Origin: Chaetorhynchus papuensis
Taxonomy: Eukaryota > Chordata > Aves > Passeriformes > Rhipiduridae
Assembly: GCA_013396525.1 (NCBI GenBank)
Contig: VWYX01001232.1
Coordinates: 124,001-188,000, forward strand
Reading direction: 5' to 3'
Length of the DNA: 64,000 nt
The notes beneath the pieces are model-generated. The model worked only from the letters and a program-made list of their open reading frames with translations, searched no databases and had not been told where the DNA came from. How positions within the stretch are numbered: the first letter of the stretch is position 1; each line of letters opens with the position of its first letter. Positions 53,372 to 64,000 of the stretch are shown here, in pieces. Position numbers and translations under genes: made by a program.

Positions 53372-56300
53372 TTAAGCTTCTTTCTTTTGCCTGTAGTCTT
53401 CTGCCATTTTATCCAGAATTTTCTGTTGAAAGAAGGAAGTTATATTTGGGATATATTTAAAGAGTTTCTCACAGGCACAACATAAACAACAGGACCATAA
53501 ATCCAATTTCCAAGTTTAAAATCTGTGAACATTAATTGCAATTGCAAAGGTCATAACTAACAAGGCTGGCACTTCTCCCTACCCTGAAGTAAGGTGGAGC
53601 TCTCCTTCCAAGCCAAGGGAATTCCTTCCCCTTTTGTCACGGACTTGTGACAGCGATTGTGCCACTTACCTGGGTGGAACCTGCCCTCTACAGAGGCAGG
53701 GACACAACATCTTCCCTCCCTGGAGAACGGTTCATTTGGAAGTTTGATTAATTTGTTACCACTTTGATGACATTTGGTAGCAACAACAATTCACCTATTT
53801 AATTTTTCCCGCTCTCCAAGGAAAGGAAACTCCCAGCTCCAGAAGAGCCACTGTGAAACAGAAGCTGCATTCCCCCTTTCCCTCCCCAGTTCCAAACCCC
53901 ACCACTGTCACACAGTCACCCATGAGCAGCTCACTAATCATTTCTACCATGGAAAAAGCAAAGCAAATCATGTTTCATTAAAATAATAAAGTTCACAAAC
54001 TGGCATTATTTCCCCCCTTCCCTTTTTACATCAAGGCTTTAATGTCCCATAAGCAGGTACCTCAATGGAAAGAAAAAAAAAAAGAAAACGCTGTGGTGAT
54101 GGATGAGGTGGGTTTTCTTCCTACAAGATCCTGCATGGGAACTGATTTTCTGATCTACTCCTTCACAGTGTTGTTGGTCTGGTGACAATTTTTGTGCCAT
54201 CTGCCTTCCTGGGCCCTCTATTTATTTAGGGTTCCCTGGTACTGAAAGAAGGCAAGTGTTTGGAGTCTGAGGTGCCACATTCTCCTCCTCTGTCAAGCCC
54301 CCGGGTTTTGCTTTCAGCTCAGGGATCAATTGTCACAAAATGCATTAAATGTGACACTGCAGGACCATCAGAATTCCTTTGGGATTGCCCTTTCCTGGAG
54401 GTGATGTTTGCAGCTCACAGTATGAGGTTACAGCAGCAGCACTGTCACTCATGCCATGCAATCATGTGATACCTCATCCAGTTAGAAAATGTAAAAAGTG
54501 CTCACAAAATCAGAAGTTGCAAAGTTGTTTTTTTTTAAACATATATAAAAACTTCATCTTAAGCTTTGCTGACTGGTTAAAAACACTCTCAAAGGGACAA
54601 CTGGAAGGGATCTGGGCCATCTGTATTTACTCCGCATTGCTACTTCTAAGCCTGGCCTTATTCCAATTGGAATTCCCTCTTTAATCCAAATTTACAAGAT
54701 AAAAAAAAAAGCTGGAGCCCCTCTTTAAACTGTGTATTCTGCATATTATTTTCACAAGATGAAATTCTGGAGAGGCCTACCTAGAGTTAAAAGTTAGAGT
54801 AAGCCAATTTCCACTGCCTGAAGGGTATTTTTATTCTCAGTCCGGTCTCGTTGAGCTCTATTCCCCAGAAAGAATCAAGCCATTTAAAATGAACAAGTTT
54901 TTGCCTTACCTTCAACTTTTGATAATGAGGAAGGCTGCTGCAATGGGTCTTTTTTGCAACATCTTCATTTGTGTAGAACAGGGAACACAATTTGCAATAA
55001 AACCCTGTTTTGGGTACCACATAATTCACACCTAGAGGAGTAAACACCACAAAATAAACTAAGAGATCTACTCTACATCATTTCTTTTAATGTCATATGT
55101 CATTTCAGCTAAATCTTAAAACCATAATTCACTGTACATTAAAAGCTGCTTTATCTTTAAAAGTCTCTGTTTTAGTTTAGTCAAGCAGGGGCCTAGTAGT
55201 GCAGGCTTTCTTTATAAATTTAAAAGTCAACCTTTCAGATTAAGGGCCCATTTTATTGGTTCCTTCAAAAGAACTCACAATGTTTTGTGATCAGTTTTGG
55301 AGTATTTAATATGACTCTGAACTATTACCACTGTTGTGCTTTGTGCTAGCAATTGAATTTGTGTTGCTAGAAGATACCTCTTTCAATTTCTGCCTAAGGA
55401 AAGTGTTATGAAAAATGGTATGAAAATAAGGAAAAGAGAAAGAAAATACTCGGTTTAGGGCAGGAGTGAAGAAGGGGGAGGAGGGGGAAGCCCTAAAATG
55501 AAAGGCTATGGGGCAATGTATTGCCAAAAATAAAAGTCAGATGAAATGAGAAATGCTGCTGCAATGCAGAGACATTTTGGAAAAGAAATGGAAGCAGCCT
55601 TACCAACAGGAATGTTTGGCTGGTATGGCCCAATCCTGAACTCATCTGGGACAAGAGGTTTCTCTTGGACACTCTTTGTTTCCTGCTCGCCCTGGGGGTC
55701 TGTGTTTTCCTGGGCATTCTTCTCAGCATCCTGTGCTGTCGTAGCATCAGAACCTTCAACGCTCTCGGCCTTGGCATTCTCTTCGCTTTTAGTTCCGTTT
55801 TCTAACGTTTCATTCTCCTGCTCCGGCTCCTCAATCTTGTCCACCTTGATCTCGGCCAGGCTGTCCTCGTTCTTGCCCGCGGCCTTCGCTGCCAGGCCCG
55901 ACTTGCGGAGCTTCTGGTGGTCCGAGTCCTCCTCGTCGCCCACCTCGTCCAGGGTGACGAAGCCCTCCATGCTGCGCGGGAAGCCGCCCACGTAGCGCTG
56001 CGGGGACAACAGGGCCTCGCGTCAGCTCAGGCTGCAGTGCTCCCCTCACTCTCTCCTAAGCTTCAGAACAGAAATATCTTCTCCAAACTCTTCCTGCGAG
56101 ACCTACCTCGCTCACTCAAACTGTTACTCAAGGATGCAGAGGTCCATCCAGCTCTTTTTGTACCCCACTGCCCCAGAATCAAGGATTCCATTTCAGAGTG
56201 ATTAATTTTTGCATCAGGTGTGGCCACTGTTTCACCACAGCAACATGATTTCAACTTAAGAACAGAGAAAAAAACCACCTAAATTTCTTAAGCTGAAAGT

Positions 56301-59300
56301 TCTTTTAACATGAGTACCTTAAGTGAAAGTCATTTTGGAGTGCACAAATTTTGTTTCTATTTGAGAGTCCTGTTAGATCCTTGAATTCATGCCTGACTAG
56401 AAGGTAGAACTTTACCAGAACTATTCTGTCCCCACTAATGGTATGAAAGTTCATTAAAAATAATCAGAACCTCTTTTCACCCAGTAGAAAGCTTAGAACA
56501 GCCACATATAAAAACCCACCAGAACACAAACAAAACCAAACAAAAACCAACCCAAACCCCACCAACCACTCAAACTGTGAAAGCCTCTTAAAATCCAGGT
56601 TTCATAAGAAGAGAGACTGTCTAAATTCTGACTTTTTGGAAATGTTCCTGCTGATGTGGAGATATCACTATTCCACATGCTTAACAGCAATTGTGGGGAC
56701 TGAAGCAGCACTAGCTTTGTGAATGTAAGGTCTTCAAGGAGTTAAGTCTGGGTCTGAGGCAGTTTATCACAGCCAATGGCCACATAACTAATAAGGAACA
56801 CTAGGAAAACCAGGAAATGCCATTTGCCTCGCCAGTGTCCATCTCAACACCATTAACCGGGTTCCTGACAAGGATCCCCCAAAACTGAGATCCATACACA
56901 TCTCATTCATTCATTAGGATCATGCCTGACTTTCTTGCAAAACAACATTCCAAGTCAACAAATGACTAAAACTGCACACTACTCCACAGAACTGAGTATG
57001 ATTAACAAAGCAGGCAGGACATAAAACCCACAAGTGTGGGATCACATGGTGAGAAAAAGGGAATTCACAGCAAGTAGCCTGTGACTGGAAACAATTTGAA
57101 ACCAATTGTCTTTCTCCAGTGGGAAAGGGGCCCTGGCTAACTGCAGATGGCCCTGCCTGCCTCTCAGTGTAAGGTGTAGCTGTACATCCAATTCTATCCA
57201 AGCCCAGACTAGCCTCAAGTTCCCAATACATTATTTTTTGAACATTATTTCTGGGCTCAAGGCTAACTACAGCCATTTTTCCAAGAAACTGCTCAGGAGA
57301 ACACAGCTCCTGGCTAAGTATTAGTCAAAAAAGGGGTGAAGAGAAAAGCAAGCAAATCCTCAGCAAGCAACAAGGGTAGAAGCCCACAAGTTAAAGGCTT
57401 CTGTCAAAACAGAACCAGGGATTTATAATTGAATCCATGTGCAAGTTACATCCAGTGAGATCTTCCATTTTCTTCACAGGAGCTTTAACACCTGTTCCTC
57501 TCCAGAAAGGTGGTTTAAAGACCCACACAGGAAGGTCTGCAACAGAATGGACATTGTGTGCTCCCTAAGTTAGACTGGCCTTCCCCCACTCAGTACCTCG
57601 CTGTAAGATTTACCTTTTTAAGCTTTTTCTTGGCTGCTGGAGTGGCTGCAACATTCCCCTCAGTTTTTACAGCTGCATCATCAGGTGTGTCCTTTTTTTC
57701 CTCGGTAGCCACATCAGCTAAATTGGCAACATCTGCATCCTCTCCTGCTGAGCTGCCACTTTCTAATAGTGCTGCTGCCTCCTCCTCATCCACCAGCAGC
57801 TCATCTTCAGACTCCAGAAGTAAACTGGGCTCATCTTGCTCTGCCTGTTCCCCACTTTTGGCACCTGAAGGCTCAGCAGCATCCTCTTGTTTCTCCTCTT
57901 TCGCTTTTTCTTCTGCATTACCACTTTCAGGTTTCTGAGCAGCTTCTGTTTTGGACTTCTTATCACTGGGAGAATCTTTGCTGTCTGGGGAATATGTTCT
58001 CTTTCTGTAAAGAACAAAGAACATTGTTGCTTGTAAACCTGGAGAGAGTCCAGAAATTACTAAAGAAAAAGATCATATTTCTTAAGACAAGCCTGGAAAC
58101 TATTGTGTTTCAGTTCAGAAAATGGAAGGCTGAGGGAAACCCTGAAGGACACCATTCTTCAAACATACAAAAGGTTGCTCCAAGGAGAAATTATCCTTAC
58201 AAGACAGGACAACTGCTCGTGGGTTTAAATTGCAGGAAGGCAAGGCTAATTAGGGACTGCAAAGGATTTCCTGAGGAGCCTGAAGAGGCTGTGAAATCTC
58301 CATCTTTAGAGGAAGAGGGTGGGCAGTGTACTATAAACAGTTCATCTCTGGGCACAACAACCAGCCCTTCGATCTCAAAGCTTGCCTGACTCTTTTGTAT
58401 TGTTTCTATACTCTGAATAAGGTATTTTCATATATCTTTTAAACATCGTTATGCTTTAACAATAGGAAATTACCTGGTTTTATCCTTTTTCAGCAGCTCA
58501 ACTCCTTTGTTGGGAATCTAAAATAAAATTTTAAAAATCTGTGAGTCACAGCACAGTATGACTTACACAACTGTTGCAGCATTAATTATTCAGACAGAAT
58601 CCAATCCAGCCGAGTGCTTCCAGTTACATTAACCCCAGGGACTCTGCCCATGTCACACACCAACTGATCAGTAAACTCTTATTTTATGTCAGACAGGACC
58701 TGACCAGCCTAGAAATCCCCTGCCTTTATTCACAGTAATTATCAGTTATTCAATACAAAACAAATGGGATATCCTGCTCCAGAAAATTCACATACAATTC
58801 CTGGTTTGTTTATGAACCAACAGCATGTAGTGCAGGCGCTGGCACAGATCAGTCCTAATCTGTACTTTTCTCCCTATCATTAGTGGAAAACCTTTAGCAA
58901 ACTCCCACCACTTCACCTGTTTATGAATTACTGAACAGGAAATGTCACTTGCAGGCAGTAACAAGGAAATCTATTCCATTTGCCACTAAGTGCTCATTTT
59001 GCTGCACTACCACATGCAACACTAACAACAAAGCTGGTTTTTCTAGGAGACAGCCTGACAGTTCAGATTTCTCCTGCTTTTATTATCACAGAACTTTATT
59101 GTTATCCCAGAATATTCCGACTTAGAAGGGACCCATAAGGATCATCAAGTCCAGCTCTTCAGTGAATTGTCCACAGGGGTTGAACCCACAACCTTGGCCT
59201 TATCAGCACCACGTTCTGACCAACTGAGCTCATCTCAGTTTGCTACCTACTGTCCCAGTCTGATGAAGAAAGACTCATAATTGCATGAATATTACCCTGG

Positions 59301-62300
59301 TGTTATGTAAAAACCCCCCTTCAGTCACTCTTTCCCTGCTTTATATGAGCTGCACAGGCAGAGGTGCAGCTCTGATATATTTTAGGTTTTCACAAACCTT
59401 CTTCATTTTCAGGTAAGAGGAAGAAAAAAAAAGGAACCCACTTTACAGAATGTTCTAAATGGAGTAATTTTAATTAAAATCTACATAATTTACTCTAAAA
59501 TCTGGATTATAGTAGGTGTTTGGGTTTTGTTTAATCTGAAAGCAATATCCTTCATCACACTCATGCGAAGTAACTGCACTTGAGGAGCCAGAAAATATTA
59601 AAGCCAACTGTTCCATTTTACCAGCAACACCGAGTTTTCAATAAGAAATGGCTGTCATCTACTTCCCTTTACATCTTCAACTACAATGAAAAAAAGTAAA
59701 AACACTCCCTACCCTTAACACCAGTTTCTTGTACTTTTCAGATAAATCCACTTTCACACATCTGCCTTGGAACCAAAGGGCTTTGTTGGCACAATGCTCA
59801 ACCATGGCCAAAGCATCTTCTCTGGTCTCCATCTCGATAAAGGCCTGAAAAGATTAAAACACACATTAAAAGGGACTCTGAAACACACAACACTTTTTCA
59901 GGTAAAGCTATTTACTTTAGAACACAGCACTTCCAAATACTGAAACAAAATGACGAGGTTCAGTTACATCCATCCTCTCCAAACACTTCAACATTTACCC
60001 GAGTGCTCTACAAACCCCAGCTTTTCACTTCAGTAACATCTATCCCAGAGACAGTTCTGAAATTAAACAGGTATTTAAATAATCTGTCAAAAAAGTCACC
60101 CTTACCTAAAATGTGATTTAAATAAAAAATTATCAGGACAATGAAACACTTGTTTAGTGCTTATGTACCTGGGAATTTCAGGGGAGCTGTGAAACTACCC
60201 CAATATTTTATTTTTGTTTTTTGAGAGAAGCCTGAAACAGAAAGGCAGGAACTGCTGCTCCTCCAGCAGCTTTGTGAAGAGATCCTCCTGGGAACAAGCC
60301 TATGGCACGCTAAGGCTGCTGAATGAGCTTTAAACAAACACATCTGGGTTGGAGTATCCTTGCCAAAAAACTGAAAGCTGTTTCAGCAGCCAACTTAGAC
60401 AGCAAGGGATTTTGTTTTTTCAGTGAAATAAGGTCAGGGAGGACTTCCTAGGGGTCACACAATAGTCGAGTAATTTTTCACTTCTCAAGTGTAGCTTTAG
60501 GGGATTCAGGCACCCACCTCTTTGAAAAAGCAGTGGAACTTCCTATTTAACTCAAGGGAGCAATGAACTGGGACAGTAAAGCTTAAAAAAAAATGAGAGC
60601 TAAATAGTTTAAACCCCTGTCTATTTATAGAAATTATGTCCATGCACATCCAAAGCATTTTACTATACACATGCAATGGCCTGTCTTCAAGTGGTTTTTT
60701 CCAAGCTAGAGAGCCACAGCACGACTGCTTTTCTTTAGTTTTAAAAAAGGAAAAATAAAGGTTAAATAAAAGAAACATGTAACAGTGGAATATATTTGTT
60801 ACTGTTTCATACGTAATGGTTTTTCACCCTAAGGAAACAGTCCCAAGGCTCCAAGAAATCTGCATAATCAAATAATTAAGCCTCCATGCTAGAATATCTT
60901 TTTCCAGCTGAGGCCTGTTCCTGTTTTTAAAGCACCACATATTCCAGGGATGCTTCACAGGAAGCTCCATAGCAACCCCCCACCTAGACAGACCCTGGGT
61001 CATTTCTAAACCTCTGCCTCAGCAGAAAATCTACACATGCCCCAGCTGAAGAGGTGTGTTAATTCTTCATTCGGTTCAAACTCCCTTCAAACCCTCCCCC
61101 AGGGGTGTTCCCCTGCAGTTACCTGGCTTTTCATTCTCATGAGGATGTAGTTCTTAATCTTCCCGTAGGGCTCAGCCAGTTTGAGCACGGCGTTGTCAGA
61201 GTATCCCGAGTGGGGCAAGTTGCTCAGGTGGATCACACGACCAAGCTCTGGTTTTGGTGGCTCAGTCTTTTGGTCAGGTTTACCCTCAGGTTTCTAAGAT
61301 AAAAAAGGAATGACATTTTTTCAGGACCTATATATAAAATATACACGGGTGACTATCCCTTGATTAATTTGATGCAACTGAAAAGTACAGAAATTAAGAA
61401 TAACTTAAACGCAGCAGCGTCATAGCCCTGACTGCCCCAGATTAAAATAAGGCAGTGCTAAAAAAAGCAGAAATGTTTTACCTTTATTCTCTTGTATTTC
61501 TGTGACAAGTGCACTCTGACTGGTTTACCAAACACCAGGGCAGGTGTTGTTGAGTAATACTCGACTGCAGCCTGGGCATCTTCAGTGGTTGACATTTCAA
61601 TAAACGCCTGAAATCATACAAAACCAAATTAAGCACTGCTCCTTCAGGAATCTAATTTTGTTTCAAATTTTCAAGCTCTTCCACGCAGTCTTTTAAAAAC
61701 AACTGCATCAGAAATGAAAATTGCTTTTTGGTTACAACATGAACTGACTTGCAGAACTTGGCATGAATTTCAGATACTTTATTTAGGTGCACAAACAGAA
61801 TTATTTTGCTTGTTTACATTCCACCTAGATTTGGATTCAGAACATTCAACTGCTTCCTGCTTTTTCACTTCTACGGCATCGCTGTCTTCCACGCTTCAAA
61901 ATAAGACACACTGTGTAACACAAACTAAGCCCAAGTTTTCATACAATTTAGAATAAGAGCAGAACGTGGTGTTGTTGAGAAAGCAATGAACAACCAACAA
62001 GGAGGATTTCTCAATATTTAAGTGACAATGCAGCAGCGCAGCATTTCTGGAAACACATTCTTCCTTTCCCACATGACCCTGATGACAGAAGTCTCATCTC
62101 AACTTAGTAGCTGAGCAAGTTGTTTTACAAGAACAAAGCCCACCAGAGACACCACCAGCCCCACCAGCAGTGCCCTGGGACCCAACCTTACCTCATTGAT
62201 TTTGTTTAGAATCAGGTGATTTGTAATTATCCCAAAGGGTTCAACGAGCTGAAGCAGCTGATACCTCAAGTTCTTTCCCCTCTGGAAATCCATGATGTGC

Positions 62301-62853
62301 ACAACTCTGCTTGTTTCCTGTTGAAGACAAAGCACGTGTACACAGCATGAAAAACCCCATGTACCAGCAAACCCAAAGTCTGCCAAGGCTCTGCTCTACT
62401 GGTTTAACTTTTAAAATTTTTAAAAAAATTTTTATATCTATCTCCATTAGTGACAAAACCAAGATGCATACAGAAAAGGCACTGAATTTCTAGGGATTTC
62501 CAGAGGAAGATGCCCGCCATGCCAAAGTTGCCTTTCCATAAGTTCATGTCCCAGAGCTTCATCATAAAGAGAAATGTCTAAAGAAGTTCTGTACAGCTTT
62601 GGAATAAATACTTTGTAGAGTACTCAATACCACAAACCCCCAGTCTCCTGCCAAAGCTTCAGTACTTCCACACAAATTCTAAAATCTCACTTCTGAAGAC
62701 AATCAATTCATTAAAACAAACAAACCCCACACCTTAAGAAAGCACAGAAAAATTATACAACAAAAATGTGTGTTAAAAAAAGAAGAATTTTAATACTAAC
62801 CACTCTGCCCTTCTGCATGTGTCTGGGTCCTTGCATATTTCCATTTCCAGCTC
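53372..62853 (-). CDS. MATR3: MATR3, matrin-3 (C-terminal two thirds; 5' part beyond window)
   Basis: Nuclear-matrix RNA/DNA-binding protein acting in splicing and RNA retention. Minus-strand exons: 62853-62801, 62317-62192, 61607-61482, 61293-61123, 59844-59713, 58517-58474, 58004-57614, 55997-55604, 55031-54910, 53422-53372; 536 residues with continuous phase. RRM1 spans the 62317 and 61607 exons (VVHIMDF as RNP2, AFIEMS at RNP1). RRM2 spans the 61293 and 59844 exons (VIHLSNLP, AFIEME). The 58517/58004 junction gives the basic nuclear-localisation region (KDKTRKRTYSPDSKDSPSDK). A long acidic Glu/Asp/Ala stretch follows (LLESEDELLVDEEEAA, GFVTLDEVGDEEDSD). The 55031 exon is the second matrin-type C2H2 finger (FYCKLCSLFYTNEDV, then HCSSLPH). 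The protein ends YRQKKEA. The RRM and finger blocks are nearly identical to mammals; the acidic linker is freely diverged. The start codon and finger 1 lie past 64000. Confidence 0.96.
59095..59240 (-). repeat. tRNA-Ile-derived SINE with CR1 tail (TguSINE1-like)
   Basis: On the minus strand, GAGCTCAGTTGGTCAGAACG (A box) and GGTTCAACCCC (B box, 59177-59186) form a tRNA-Ile-like head. A CR1-type 3' end follows (GACTTGATGATCCTTATGGG, CCCTTCTAAGTCGGAATATT). Lies in the MATR3 intron between 58518 and 59712. Confidence 0.8.
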
Positions 62854-64000
62854 CTTTAAGAAATGTAAAGAATGAACAAGCTTAGTTCAACCTGTAAGAC
62901 TGGGATTAACAAGTCTCATCAGGAGTTCTTAAAAGATATGTCACTTGTAATACCAAACCAGAACAAGATCAAGTTCTAAAAACTAATCATTTCATTGCAG
63001 TCTAAAAAGGCTTTTAATTTATTTCAGAGCTCTTTTAACTTGGGGTCCTCATTCCTGCTCCTTCTGCTCACTTTAACATTAGAGAATGAGCTGCATTTAC
63101 TGCAGTTCAGGAACAGCACAGAATAAGTACAGCCCATTGGAAAAAACCCAACAAAATCTTCTGTTTTAAAAAAGATTTTCCAGAGGAAAACATCTCTGTA
63201 CACAACGGATGTGAGATTTCTTTATCTAAGACATACTTTTTACAATTGAAGGTTTAGGTCCTACAGTATCACCAATTCAATCACAATACCCATTAAAAAA
63301 ACCCCAAACCAAACCAAAAAAACCAAACACAAATGAAAAACCCCTTTCAAATAGTTTGGCTTATAGTTAAATTTGAGATATTTTGAGAAATTAAGTGTTA
63401 TTTTAATGAAACTAAGTATGAATGGATCTATCATCTAAAAAGTGTCTAAAATACTTGTACTCTCTCAGTATATCCAAGTAAATTAATTAGTTTTTCTCTT
63501 TCAGTCATTTGAACCATCTAAAAGGTAGGAAGAGCATCAGGCAAGAATCTGATACTTAGCCTCCCTTCCTGAGAGGAAGAGGCTTGCATCATCCATCTTC
63601 CCATTTCTCACATGCTATCCCAATTTATTTCTCAAAATCACTTGAAATTAGTGGGGGAAACCACTTAGGACACTGAATTCTTACAAGTTCTTACAAGTTT
63701 CACCCACCAAGTTTGCACCAACATGTAGCTACTTGGAAGACAGATACAAAAACCTCCTAGACAGGAAAAGAAATCCAAGTGCTAAACACGTGTAGATTAA
63801 TCTCAGTTAAAGTTCACCAGCCATAGGGAGCTGGCAGAAAGGTGAAATGTGGAAGTCAGTACCAGTCTTTAGTCCCTCCCCGGCCAAAGTATTTCAGTTC
63901 TACTGCTAAGAAAAGCATTTTGCTTTGTTGTTTTAGAACACTGGTAACTAATTAAAACAAGAGTGAAAAAACCCAAAAAACAACCTAGAAAGAAGTTAAG
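62854..64000 (-). other. MATR3: MATR3 intron sequence to window end
   Basis: No exon recognised in this last 1.1 kb. Includes an A/C-rich tract (63293-63342). Confidence 0.6.

Noticed and set aside
59172..59240. Possible functional tRNA-Ile gene
   Set aside because: The head is diverged and joined to a CR1 tail, so it is a SINE rather than a tRNA gene.

Overview
This is a vertebrate nuclear window, almost certainly from a songbird (passerine). The genes are split by GT-AG introns. CR1 LINE fragments, the dominant avian retroposon, recur throughout. A SINE with a tRNA-Ile-like head and a CR1 tail lies in an intron of MATR3; that composition is known from passerines (zebra finch TguSINE1). No sign of bacterial, phage or viral genes was seen.

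Gene order is ECSCR(+), DNAJC18(+), PROB1(+), MZB1(+), SLC23A1(+), PAIP2(-), MATR3(-). This is the human 5q31.2 block in reverse orientation, with SPATA24, expected between DNAJC18 and PROB1, not recognisable. Both end genes are cut by the window: the ECSCR signal-peptide exon lies before position 103, and the MATR3 N-terminal exons lie beyond 64000.

Layout: 1-8.0 kb ECSCR (endothelial surface sialomucin). 8.0-9.9 kb CR1-rich spacer. 9.9-24.5 kb DNAJC18, starting from a compact CRE/YY1 promoter. 24.5-25.2 kb CpG island with a 274-base sequencing gap inside a G-rich minisatellite. 25.2-28.2 kb spacer with CR1. 28.2-39.0 kb is a very GC-rich, gene-dense core holding single-exon PROB1, MZB1 (4 exons) and SLC23A1 (15 exons), with only a few hundred bases between genes. 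39.0-41.4 kb spacer. 41.4-49.7 kb PAIP2 on the minus strand, with a CRE/ETS/ZNF143/YY1-type promoter. 50-52.4 kb spacer. 52.4-64 kb the 3' two thirds of MATR3, AT-rich with long introns.

The genes do not form one pathway. They are a conserved syntenic block: an ER-membrane J-protein (DNAJC18) and an ER chaperone of plasma cells (MZB1); a vitamin C transporter (SLC23A1); two RNA-related factors (PAIP2, a PABP antagonist, and MATR3, a nuclear matrix RNA-binding protein); an endothelial receptor regulator; and a proline-rich protein of unknown function.

The most striking feature is inside PROB1: about 25 tandem 13-residue repeats, most with an SFG core, resembling FG-nucleoporin repeats and enlarging the protein well beyond its mammalian size. 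Exon limits were placed by hand from splice consensus, reading phase and remembered mammalian protein sequences. No alignment was run.
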